Assembly (NCBI RefSeq): GCF_900079725.1
Contig: NZ_LT599032.1
Coordinates: 1,420,871 to 1,484,870 of the forward strand
Direction of reading: 5' to 3'
DNA length: 64,000 nucleotides
Source of the DNA: an uncultured Dysgonomonas sp.
GTDB lineage: Bacteria > Bacteroidota > Bacteroidia > Bacteroidales > Dysgonomonadaceae
Part shown: positions 16,742-24,708 of the stretch, piece by piece
Layout: the number at the start of each line of letters is the position of its first letter
How positions within the stretch are numbered: the stretch's first letter is position 1
Made by a program: the position numbers and the translations under genes
Notes under the pieces: model-generated
What the model was told of the DNA's origin: nothing
Database searches by the model: none
Seen by the model: the letters and a program-made list of their open reading frames with translations, nothing else

Positions 16742-18010
16742 TTATAAACCAAATTCTTTTTTCACGATATCTACATAATCCAGTTTTTCCCAAGTAAACA
16801 GTTCTACTTCACGAGATACTCCTTCCGGATTGTAGCGCGACTTAAACAATTTAGTGACCACTTGCGGCTCACGTCCCATATGACCATAAGCAGCAGTTTC
16901 GGCATATATAGGATTACGCAATTTCAATCTCTGCTCGATAGCTTTAGGACGCATATCAAAGAGCTTTTCCACCGTCTTGGCTATCTCTCCATCTGTAAGA
17001 TTCAAATTGCTCTTACCGTATGTATTTACGTAAATATTCATCGGTTTGGCTACACCTATGGCATATGATACCTGAACCAATATTTCGGAAGATACACCTG
17101 CTGCCACCAGATTCTTCGCAATATGGCGGGATGCATAAGCTGCCGAACGGTCTACTTTAGACGGGTCTTTTCCCGAAAAAGCTCCTCCACCGTGGGCACC
17201 TTTTCCTCCATATGTATCAACTATAATTTTACGACCGGTAAGGCCGGTATCCCCATGAGGTCCCCCGATAACAAAACGTCCGGTAGGATTTACGTGATAG
17301 ATAATATTATCATTGAATAATTTCGAAATATCCTCTCTGAACTTATATTTTTCTTTTACACGAGGTATCAGAATATTGATAACATCGCTCTTTATTCGAG
17401 ACTGCATGGCTGCGTCGTCCCCAAATTCATCGTGCTGTGTAGAGATTACAATGGTATCTATGCGTAACGGTGTTCCGTTATCATCATATTCTATCGTCAC
17501 CTGAGATTTCGCATCAGGACGAAGGTAAGGCATTAATTGAAGTTCATTCTTACGGATTGCTGCCAGTTCCAATAAAAGAGCATGAGACAGATCTAGTGCC
17601 AAAGGCATATAATTATCCGTTTCAGAAGTTGCATAACCGAACATCATCCCCTGATCTCCGGCCCCCTGATCCATCGGATCGGATTTACCATCGACACCTC
17701 TGTTTATATCGTCTGATTGCTCATGTATGGCAGATAAAACCCCACAAGATTGTGCCTCAAACTGATATTCACTTTTCGTATAACCGATACGCTCAATCAC
17801 CCTACGGGCAGTCTCGGGTATATCAATATATGCTTTTGATTTAACTTCTCCGGCTAATACGACCTGTCCGGTAGTAACCAGTGTTTCACAAGCTACTTTG
17901 GAATTTGCATCATATGCAAGAAACTCATCTAACAGAGAGTCTGAAATCTGGTCTGCAATTTTATCCGGATGTCCTTCCGAAACAGATTCAGATGTAAATA
18001 AATAACTCAT
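16742..18010 (-). CDS. metK: S-adenosylmethionine synthetase
   Basis: A 422-residue enzyme making SAM from methionine and ATP. Signature motifs: [14 protein letters not shown] (9-22), the hexapeptide-like [12 protein letters not shown] (about 116-127), the P-loop-like [19 protein letters not shown] (about 272-290) and the metal/potassium residues near them. The length is slightly above the E. coli enzyme, as usual in Bacteroidetes. Its leader carries a candidate SAM-II riboswitch beginning next to the predicted transcription start, which would give feedback control by the product. Confidence 0.98.
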   Translation of the reverse strand: MSYLFTSESVSEGHPDKIADQISDSLLDEFLAYDANSKVACETLVTTGQVVLAGEVKSKAYIDIPETARRVIERIGYTKSEYQFEAQSCGVLSAIHEQSDDINRGVDGKSDPMDQGAGDQGMMFGYATSETDNYMPLALDLSHALLLELAAIRKNELQLMPYLRPDAKSQVTIEYDDNGTPLRIDTIVISTQHDEFGDDAAMQSRIKSDVINILIPRVKEKYKFREDISKLFNDNIIYHVNPTGRFVIGGPHGDTGLTGRKIIVDTYGGKGAHGGGAFSGKDPSKVDRSAAYASRHIAKNLVAAGVSSEILVQVSYAIGVAKPMNIYVNTYGKSNLNLTDGEIAKTVEKLFDMRPKAIEQRLKLRNPIYAETAAYGHMGREPQVVTKLFKSRYNPEGVSREVELFTWEKLDYVDIVKKEFGL

Positions 18011-18073
18011 TTGTATATAAGAATTTTACTGTTAAAAAAACAGGAAGGATATGTATAATGCAGTGCAGAAAAT

Positions 18074-18122
18074 GGTTTAGCATTTTTTCATGTGGTTGCA
18101 ATCAATACAAATCTATCCACTT
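18074..18122 (-). promoter_or_regulatory. Candidate SAM-II riboswitch in the metK leader
   Basis: On the minus strand: P1 arm GTGG (18117-18120), a loop with GATTTG and TTGCAA, closing arm CCAC (18092-18095), an A-rich linker, then GCTAAACC (18074-18081). The order GTGG-GATTTG-TTGCA-CCAC-GCTAAA mirrors the compact SAM-II (metA) pseudoknot aptamer, known from alphaproteobacteria and some Bacteroidetes. The gene is metK, and the aptamer starts a few bases after the predicted transcript start. Weak point: I cannot find a clear P2 pairing between the loop and the bases after GCTAAA. Confidence 0.55.
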
Positions 18123-18131
18123 AATTAGCTG

Positions 18132-18139
18132 CAAAGATA
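18132..18139 (-). promoter_or_regulatory. -7 element of metK
   Basis: Minus-strand TATCTTTG, a full -7 match. Predicted start near 18126, giving a leader of about 115 bases that begins just before the riboswitch candidate. No clear -33 TTTG. Confidence 0.6.
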
Positions 18140-18176
18140 CAGTTTTTTCTCTATTTAATCATTTTTTTTACAAAAA

Positions 18177-18206
18177 ATAACCCGGACTTAATCAAGCCCG
18201 GGTTAT
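18177..18206 (-). terminator. Intrinsic terminator of the exbB-to-TPR operon
   Basis: Stem ATAACCCGGACTT / AAGCCCGGGTTAT (one internal mismatch) with loop AATC and a minus-strand T-tract, 20 bases after the TPR gene stop. Confidence 0.88.
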
Positions 18207-18226
18207 CTCAAGTATATTCGTATGAA

Positions 18227-19882
18227 TTATTTACCGCTTGCAAATTCGAATAAAGCTTTACCATTTGCATTTTCAGGATCTAATTCCAGAACCTTTTCTG
18301 CATATAATTTCACATTAGCTTTATCTTCTGCTTTTTTAGTTTTATCAAACTGTAAATAATAGAAGTAGCTTAGGTAGCTGTATGCTTCTATCAATATTCT
18401 GGTGTTCTCACCATCGTTTTTAGCAAGAATAACTTCAATAGTCTTCTCATAATGAGGTCTTGCTAAACCAAGTTCACTATCCGGGTCCAATTCAAAGTTT
18501 GTACGTGCTCTCTGATAAAAGCCAAGATAGCTATCAGGCATTCTTTCACTAACAGTAGCAAAGGCTCCGTCTGCTAATTTATAGAATTCTACAGATTTTG
18601 CTTTAGCTTGCTCTGCACTCACATTGATAGTATCAGCTTTTGCTGCTCTACCTGCATTAGTATAATATAAACCTAACTGATAGTAATCCTGAGCGTCGAT
18701 CTTTTCGCCGCCAAGTTCTGTATATTTTTTGTAGAACTCTGCTGCTTCCGGATACATTTTCTCATTTGCACAAATAGTTGCAATCTCTTTGTATATGTCT
18801 ACATTAGAAGGATCCAGTTCTATCAGTTTCTTATATTGCTCAATTGCTTTCGCTTTATCTCCGGTTTCACTCAAAGAGTTTGCATAAGCCAGATAATCTT
18901 GTTTCAGATATTTGATTGTATCATTCGCTTTCGGAAGGCTAAAGAATTTGTCTCCGGCTGACACTGCTGCAGCATAATCCTTCAGATCTGCGCTGGTATA
19001 CATCGACAGACGATTTAATACAAAGTTATTTGGTTCTTTGCTTAAGCCTTCGCTAATTAGTGTTTTTGCTTCATTATACTGTTGAGTAAAATATTCCGCT
19101 GCTGCATAACGGGTAATATCTTCGATTGTATAATCACCACCTTTGAAATATTCCTTATAGGCGGCAATAGCATCCGGATAGAAACCATCACGATACGATA
19201 CGTCAGCCAAAGCTTTGTAAGCAATACTATAGTTCGGATTTATTTCAATTACTTTCTTCAACATATCTGTAGCTGTTTTACGATTGATAAACTCGTAAAC
19301 TCTGGCTCCTTTCATATAGGCAAGGACACAGTTAGCATCGAAGTTGATAGCCTGGTCGTATTGCATAGCAGCATCACCCGGTTTATTTTCCTTAGCTAAC
19401 ATATCACCTTCAAATATATATATATATGGAGATTTTTTATCCGCTTTGCGGGCATCCTGCAATTTCTCCAAAGCTTTTTCTTTCATGCCATTATCAAGAT
19501 ATGCCTGAGCAATAGCAAGAAGTACCGTCACATCTTTCTTATTTTTCTTCTGAATTTCCTTCAGTTGATCTTCTGCACCTTTCGGATCCGATTTTAATTG
19601 TAATTTAGCTAAACCAATAGCACCTAATGCAGACTCTGGATTACCTGCTATAGCTTGTTCGTAATAAGACTTAGCTTCAGCAGTTTTACCTTCCTGGAAT
19701 GCAATTTCACCAAGATAGTAATTAGCTTCTGCCGGAGACTGTCTTAATACTTTTTGAAAATATTCTTTCGCTAACTTCAATTCTCCGAGACTCAAGTAAT
19801 CCGCCCCTGGGCTATTTTGCGCTAAGGCCGAAATGCTGATCATAAGGCTCAGAAAAGAGCCTAAAAAATACTTCATTTTCAT
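18227..19882 (-). CDS. Exported tetratricopeptide-repeat protein
   Basis: A 551-residue protein with a signal peptide (1-21, ending ALAQ) and about ten TPR-type helical hairpins through the whole length (for example KEYFQKVLRQSPAEANYYLG, AKSYYEQAIAGNPESALGAI, AIEQYKKLIELDPSNVDIYK). TPRs mediate protein contacts; no catalytic domain is seen. Last gene of the exbB operon, 61 bases after the PstS-like gene. Its place suggests a periplasmic scaffold for the ExbBD-TonB or PstS-like proteins; this is inference. Confidence 0.87.
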   Translation of the reverse strand: MKMKYFLGSFLSLMISISALAQNSPGADYLSLGELKLAKEYFQKVLRQSPAEANYYLGEIAFQEGKTAEAKSYYEQAIAGNPESALGAIGLAKLQLKSDPKGAEDQLKEIQKKNKKDVTVLLAIAQAYLDNGMKEKALEKLQDARKADKKSPYIYIFEGDMLAKENKPGDAAMQYDQAINFDANCVLAYMKGARVYEFINRKTATDMLKKVIEINPNYSIAYKALADVSYRDGFYPDAIAAYKEYFKGGDYTIEDITRYAAAEYFTQQYNEAKTLISEGLSKEPNNFVLNRLSMYTSADLKDYAAAVSAGDKFFSLPKANDTIKYLKQDYLAYANSLSETGDKAKAIEQYKKLIELDPSNVDIYKEIATICANEKMYPEAAEFYKKYTELGGEKIDAQDYYQLGLYYTNAGRAAKADTINVSAEQAKAKSVEFYKLADGAFATVSERMPDSYLGFYQRARTNFELDPDSELGLARPHYEKTIEVILAKNDGENTRILIEAYSYLSYFYYLQFDKTKKAEDKANVKLYAEKVLELDPENANGKALFEFASGK

Positions 19883-19943
19883 CTTTCTAAGTAATATTTT
19901 TGTGATTAATGATTTCTATTTTATATTAGTTGCCATATTATAT

Positions 19944-20921
19944 CTACAGAGAAGGCCTTACACTCACTACTCTGGTTAAACCATATGCGGGGTAAAGACC
20001 AGCCTTATATACAATACGTTGTCCCCTTTCGCCAGCTGCAAAGTTAACAAAACCTGATGGTAATCCACCTCTCACATCGGAAATTATTATATACAGACTC
20101 CGGCTTAAAGGGTATTTTTCTAGTCCTATATAAGCCGCAAAAGGCTGATAACTATTTCTATCAGTAGCCTCTTCGGCCCTACTGACAGCCATCACATTGA
20201 TTTTATTAATAAAACTTAAATTGGTTGTATCGGATGGATTACTAATCCAGTTCACTCCGATAATACCTAAAGCATTGGGTGTGGATGCAACATAATCTAT
20301 CACCTGTTGGTTAGGTGTACGCTCCGACAAATCAATCGTTCTGGTACTATCTGAAGCTCTTGCTTTCAGATTATTCCCCAGTTTACCTCCACAGATAGAA
20401 TCTCTGAGGAATCTGACTGTACTTGAATTGGGGCTATCGAATGTCACGGCGATTTCACCTAACGATGATTTGGGATTAAGCTCTTTCCATGTACGAACCT
20501 CCCCGGTCATTATTCGTTTTATATCTGCTACTGTTATTAATGTATCAGTATTCGCTTTATTCACAATCAAAGCAATTGCATCTGTACCATACTTCTGTGA
20601 ACGAACAACCCGGTTTCTTTCCTTTATTATCAGTCCTTCATTCGGTGTCAGTTCGCGAGCTGCTATAATAACACGCACACTGTCTTTCATGAATAAGTCG
20701 AAAGCTTGATTTTCACCGGTATAAATAGGGATAATAGTAGCATCTCTGTTCAATGCTTCGAACACATCGACTTGTTCCTGGACGATAGGTGCGAAACATT
20801 CATCAGCAACTATTGCTGCCAAGCCACTGGTCGGTGTATCGGTACGTGTAACCTTAGGGCCACTGCACGAATACAGAACCAATGATAAGATGATGAATAA
20901 AATAAAGCTCAACCTTTTCAT
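19944..20921 (-). CDS. PstS-like substrate-binding lipoprotein
   Basis: A 325-residue lipoprotein: lipobox LVLYSCSG with Cys at about 20, then a PBP-like fold of the PstS/phosphate-binding superfamily (ECFAPIVQEQVDVFEALNRD, IMTGEVRTWKELNPKSS, DSPNSSTVRFLRDSI). The start is the ATG giving MKRLSFILFI; the longer frame overlaps the upstream gene without a signal peptide. No Pst permease or ATPase is nearby; instead it sits in the exbB-exbD-exbD-tonB unit, an arrangement seen in other Bacteroidales. Role in phosphate uptake is uncertain. Confidence 0.8.
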   Translation of the reverse strand: MKRLSFILFIILSLVLYSCSGPKVTRTDTPTSGLAAIVADECFAPIVQEQVDVFEALNRDATIIPIYTGENQAFDLFMKDSVRVIIAARELTPNEGLIIKERNRVVRSQKYGTDAIALIVNKANTDTLITVADIKRIMTGEVRTWKELNPKSSLGEIAVTFDSPNSSTVRFLRDSICGGKLGNNLKARASDSTRTIDLSERTPNQQVIDYVASTPNALGIIGVNWISNPSDTTNLSFINKINVMAVSRAEEATDRNSYQPFAAYIGLEKYPLSRSLYIIISDVRGGLPSGFVNFAAGERGQRIVYKAGLYPAYGLTRVVSVRPSL

Positions 20922-20944
20922 AAACCTTTTTTTAATTGTCAAAT

Positions 20945-21142
20945 TTATTCTTTCCAAGCTCTGTAAGCTCTGAACAAACCATATACAATAAGTAAAACTC
21001 CTCCGATGGTACGAGGTACTCCAACCGGAATAATATTTTCTAATACTGCTGTAAACGACAATGCACAACCTATTCCAAAATAGAATAGAGACATAAAAAA
21101 TCCATATATTTTTTTTACGGGAGTCTTGTTTTCTTCTTTCAT
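20945..21142 (-). CDS. Small two-helix membrane protein
   Basis: A 65-residue protein with a charged N-terminus (MKEENKTPVKK) and two predicted membrane helices (about 14-34, FFMSLFYFGIGCALSFTAV, and about 41-58, GGVLLIVYGLFRAYR). The start is the ATG at 21140-21142; the longer frame starting 16 codons earlier is not supported. Unknown family. It lies 108 bases after tonB and 23 bases before the PstS-like gene, inside the same operon. Confidence 0.65.
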   Translation of the reverse strand: MKEENKTPVKKIYGFFMSLFYFGIGCALSFTAVLENIIPVGVPRTIGGVLLIVYGLFRAYRAWKE

Positions 21143-21250
21143 ATCTTCTATTATTATTGGAAAAGAAGAGAAGATGACTTTTAATTTCAAACTTCTCTTC
21201 TTTACTTAGTTTTATGTTTGTTATTTAAACAAATACTTAAAAAACATGCA

Positions 21251-22084
21251 TTATTGTTTCAAGCGGAACACAATCGGAAGGGTAAAGTAAACCGGTACAT
21301 TCAAACCGTTTTGCTTACCTGGAATCCATTTAGGCATCGCTTTCACAACCCTTACTGCTTCTTTATCACAAGATGGGTCGATACCACGAATTACCGTTAC
21401 ATCAGAGATTGTACCTGTTTTGGTAACAACGAAACGAATAGTAACACGGCCTTGTATTCCTGACTCCTGAGCTACAACCGGATATTTCAGATTATCATTG
21501 ATAAATCTGTGCATCTCAGTTTCACCTCCGGGGAAGCTAGGCATCTGCTCTACTGTAACGAATGGTTTTTCTTCTACAGGTTTTTCTTCCACAATTTGCT
21601 TGTGCTCTCTCAACTCTGCGATATCTATACCATGTTTGTCGTCAGTACCTTTTACGTCAGCTACCGAAATCTGGATTTTAGTTTCCTGTATCTCGTCCTG
21701 ACCTACCATCTTTTCTTCAGCTACTTCTTCGTCCTTAGCAATTGTTGGCGGAACGAATTTCACTGTTGTTTTCAACGGTGGTGGCGGTGGAGCTGTTTCT
21801 TGTTTAATAATGTTCTCTTCCGGAATTTCTTGTTCTACCGGAATATTAGACATCTCATATGCTTCATCCATTGGTCCGGCCTGGTTCTGCGTAAGCTTTT
21901 TGATTTCACTTACCAATCCTGGTAAAGCAGATACAAAACCCGCAAATACACAAACGACAAGGAATGCTACGATATGTCTCTTCGAAGATGATTGACGTAG
22001 TCTGTAGGCACCATACTGTTTATTTTTCCCTTCAAAAACTACATCACACCATTCTGCGGAATTTAATCTGATATCTTTTGACAT
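21251..22084 (-). CDS. tonB: Energy transducer TonB
   Basis: A 277-residue TonB protein that transmits proton-motive force to outer-membrane receptors. N-terminal cytoplasmic segment (about 1-35), membrane helix (about 36-54, AFLVVCVFAGFVSALPGL), a Pro-rich spacer with PPPPP (about 93), a Glu/Lys-rich stretch and a C-terminal TonB domain (about 190-277, beginning FPGGETEMHRFINDNL and including QGRVTIRFVVTKTGTISDV). It follows the ExbD genes in the order expected for an energising complex. Confidence 0.93.
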   Translation of the reverse strand: MSKDIRLNSAEWCDVVFEGKNKQYGAYRLRQSSSKRHIVAFLVVCVFAGFVSALPGLVSEIKKLTQNQAGPMDEAYEMSNIPVEQEIPEENIIKQETAPPPPPLKTTVKFVPPTIAKDEEVAEEKMVGQDEIQETKIQISVADVKGTDDKHGIDIAELREHKQIVEEKPVEEKPFVTVEQMPSFPGGETEMHRFINDNLKYPVVAQESGIQGRVTIRFVVTKTGTISDVTVIRGIDPSCDKEAVRVVKAMPKWIPGKQNGLNVPVYFTLPIVFRLKQ

Positions 22085-22108
22085 AATTTACTCCTTTTTA
22101 TAATGTGA

Positions 22109-22768
22109 TTACTTTTTTGGTGGTGCTGCCTGTGCCCCATAAGCTCCCTTAGTCTTGAGATTTTCCAGAAGGAATTGATCTCCTTCAGTCATATCCACGA
22201 TAGCATACTTGTCAATACTGCAAATCTGCATTTCATCCAGAGCATCTACAAGATTCGCGTAATTGGCGTCGGCTGTAGGTTTTATTACAACAACCTGTCC
22301 ATCCTTATCGCCTTTTATTTCTTTAGATCTTGCTTGAAACTCTTCATCAGACATTTTCTTATTGGTCACAAATTTTTCATGTTTAAGTTCCTTCATTTTT
22401 GCCACAATGGTTTTGTTTCTGTCCAAAAGTAGCGAACGAAGTCCTTCCGGTGAAAAATCCGTTTCTTTCAAAGTTGTATAGTCTTCATAATTTGGTATAC
22501 CTGTATAGTAATATACCTTATTATTTTCTCCTAATATAAGGGTGATTGCTTTTGATTCTTTCACCTTTACTTCTTCATCTTCGTTCAGTTTCTCATTGGT
22601 AGGCATCGCGATATCCATCACCTGCGGTTTACTCAATGTGGTACAGAACATAAAGAATGTGATCAAAAGCATGTTCATGTCTACCATGGGGGTAAAGTCT
22701 ACCCTTAGGGTTTCTTTTTTTGGTTTTCCTTTTTTTACTTCTCCTCCACCGGTATCTATTGAAGCCAT
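22109..22768 (-). CDS. exbD: ExbD/TolR family biopolymer transporter (second copy)
   Basis: A 219-residue ExbD-type protein. Short cytoplasmic N-terminus, one membrane helix (about 28-47) containing the proton-path Asp in RVDFTPMVDMNMLLITFFMF, then a periplasmic domain. It is longer than classical ExbD (about 140) because of an insertion (about 95-140, including KNKTIVAKMKELKHEKFV-like charged sequence). It starts 34 bases after the first exbD and ends 24 bases before tonB. Confidence 0.9.
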   Translation of the reverse strand: MASIDTGGGEVKKGKPKKETLRVDFTPMVDMNMLLITFFMFCTTLSKPQVMDIAMPTNEKLNEDEEVKVKESKAITLILGENNKVYYYTGIPNYEDYTTLKETDFSPEGLRSLLLDRNKTIVAKMKELKHEKFVTNKKMSDEEFQARSKEIKGDKDGQVVVIKPTADANYANLVDALDEMQICSIDKYAIVDMTEGDQFLLENLKTKGAYGAQAAPPKK

Positions 22769-22802
22769 AATCTTTTCTTTTTAAAATTTTTAAATTTGAT
22801 TA

Positions 22803-23414
22803 TTACAAGCCTTCCGGCATTTTCTTGAGAGTTGTAACGAGGCTATACCTGTTTTCCTTCATCGCCACCAGAATTTTCATCACTTTATCCACTTCGGGAT
22901 ATGGTGTTGTCTGATCTGATTTAATTGCAATCTGGAGATTTTCTCCACCTATTTCACGTGCATGTTTCACCCAACGTGTCAACTGATTGTTAGTACTGTC
23001 GGTTGGAACACCCATTTTTTTGATTTCATCATCCTGCGCACTCAATGACTTGTCTAAGAAAGCAGACATTCTACTCATAGGCACACCAATGTGTGATTGT
23101 TCTACGAAAGATCTTACCTGTTTGTCATTAAACGTAATGCCATAGTCTTGCCCCATCAACTGTAATACCGATTTTTTGGTATTAGCATCGTCCAAATTCA
23201 AAAATACCCTTCCTTCTGTGTCTATCAATATAGTTAATACATTATATTCAGAGACTTTACGTTCGGATACTGATGCCGGTGTCAAAACCTGTACCGGCTC
23301 TTTTGGCAAGAATGTTGCTGTAAGCATGAAGAATGTGAGCAAGAGTACAGTAACATCACTCATCGCGGTCATGTCGATGAATGTGCTCTGTTTTTTTACC
23401 TTAATCTTTCCCAT
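22803..23414 (-). CDS. exbD: ExbD/TolR family biopolymer transporter (first copy)
   Basis: A 203-residue ExbD-type protein with the helix STFIDMTAMSDVTVLLLTFF (about 10-30), carrying the conserved Asp, and a long periplasmic part with DQTTPYPEVDKVMKIL near the end, the conserved C-terminal block of the family. Like the second copy it has an enlarged periplasmic region. The two are diverged rather than a recent duplication; a heterodimer is plausible. Confidence 0.9.
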   Translation of the reverse strand: MGKIKVKKQSTFIDMTAMSDVTVLLLTFFMLTATFLPKEPVQVLTPASVSERKVSEYNVLTILIDTEGRVFLNLDDANTKKSVLQLMGQDYGITFNDKQVRSFVEQSHIGVPMSRMSAFLDKSLSAQDDEIKKMGVPTDSTNNQLTRWVKHAREIGGENLQIAIKSDQTTPYPEVDKVMKILVAMKENRYSLVTTLKKMPEGL

Positions 23415-23481
23415 CTTCTTGTTTTTACTTATTAGAGTAGAATTTCACAGAAATTCCACAAATTATTCCGAAAAATTTTAA

Positions 23482-24303
23482 TTATTTAGCTAAGCCACCG
23501 TGTAAATTAGTGTAAGTCTGGCCAATAGCAAAACCCACTTCGTCTACAGCGTTAGTCATATCTTCAACTTTTCCGGAGAAGTAAGAATAAGAAATGATAG
23601 CACAAGCACCAGTACCGATACCCATTGCAGTATTCATAAGTGCCTCAGAGATACCGAGTGCCAATACTGTAGAGTCCGGAGCTCCTTCTTGCGCCATCGC
23701 ACCAAACGACTTGATCATACCAAGTACCGTTCCGAATAGTCCCATCAACGTACCTAATGTAGAGATAGTAGCGATAACTGACAAGTTTTGTTGTAAATAT
23801 GGAAGTTCCAATGTTGTAGCTTCTTCAATTTCTTTCTGAATGATTGCAGCTTTTTCGTCATTGTGCAGGTCTGTCAATTTCTCAACATCTGCATATCTGA
23901 TCAAACCAGCTTTAAGAATATTAGCAACCGAACCTTTTTGCTCGTCGCAAAGTTTAGATGCACCAGCGATATCACCAGCTTCTAATTTAGCTTTTGCGTT
24001 CATCACAAATTTAGCTGTACTTCCTTTACCGCTTGCTCTGTTCAATGCGAAAAATCTTTCAACAGAAAGAGTAAATACTGTAAGCAACAATGTGATTACG
24101 ATTGGAATTACCCATCCACCTTGATAAAGTGTTCCCAGTATGTTTCCTCCTATCGGATGACCTTTTTCGTCGAAGTTACTGTCTGCACCTGCTACCAGAT
24201 AGAAGAATAGGTGAGCTACGATAGCACATCCAATAACTACTACAAAAGCTGAAACACCTTTTGATCTAGGCTTTTTGTTCGATTGTTGTTTTTTAGTTTC
24301 CAT
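23482..24303 (-). CDS. exbB: MotA/TolQ/ExbB proton channel protein
   Basis: A 273-residue inner-membrane channel. An N-terminal membrane helix (about 18-38) precedes the three usual ones: VIPIVITLLLTVFTLSVERF (about 70-88), then ATISTLGTLMGLFGTVLGMI (about 172-195) and LMNTAMGIGTGACAIISYSY (about 215-240). The last two hold the conserved Thr/Gly-rich proton path. First gene of the seven-gene exbB-exbD-exbD-tonB-small-pstS-TPR transcript. Confidence 0.93.
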   Translation of the reverse strand: METKKQQSNKKPRSKGVSAFVVVIGCAIVAHLFFYLVAGADSNFDEKGHPIGGNILGTLYQGGWVIPIVITLLLTVFTLSVERFFALNRASGKGSTAKFVMNAKAKLEAGDIAGASKLCDEQKGSVANILKAGLIRYADVEKLTDLHNDEKAAIIQKEIEEATTLELPYLQQNLSVIATISTLGTLMGLFGTVLGMIKSFGAMAQEGAPDSTVLALGISEALMNTAMGIGTGACAIISYSYFSGKVEDMTNAVDEVGFAIGQTYTNLHGGLAK

Positions 24304-24412
24304 AATGATAATAAATAATTTAAGTTTAGTGAATCAATTTTTTGTTTTATAATTGTTATACATTCAATATTTCAAACTCAAAAAAAGCCATTCAGGGCGT
24401 CAATTTAGGTTA

Positions 24413-24442
24413 CAAATATACTATTCCGTTTTATCTTTCAAT
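24413..24442 (-). promoter_or_regulatory. Candidate promoter of the exbB operon
   Basis: Minus-strand TATATTTG (24413-24420) with a partial -33 ATTG (24439-24442) at 18 bases. Predicted leader about 105 bases. The rest of the 405-base gap to the aspartokinase gene holds one palindrome (24579-24607) and otherwise nothing recognisable. Confidence 0.5.
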
Positions 24443-24578
24443 GTATTTTGTTCCAAAATTGCACTCCGACTAACGCTTTCAGTTAAATATAACGTAAAAA
24501 ATAGGTTTTTATTTTTCGAAAAAAACAACTCTATAAAAATTATTACTAATAAATTCAAAGGTCTATATATCTGTATAC

Positions 24579-24607
24579 GTGGAGTTTCTACATCTAGATG
24601 TGTCCAC
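24579..24607. repeat. Nested palindrome between exbB and the aspartokinase gene
   Basis: GTGGA (24579-24583) and TCCAC (24603-24607) flank a perfect 12-base palindrome ACATCTAGATGT. It lacks a T-tract, so it is not a typical terminator. It could be an operator or cruciform-prone site; no partner is known. Confidence 0.45.
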
Positions 24608-24708
24608 TAGGTATTAAATCTGCAAAATATTCCATTATTCCAGCTAACAAAAATAGAATTAAAAATGATTCTACACAATTAAAAAATATAAAAAAAGTCT
24701 TATTAAAT

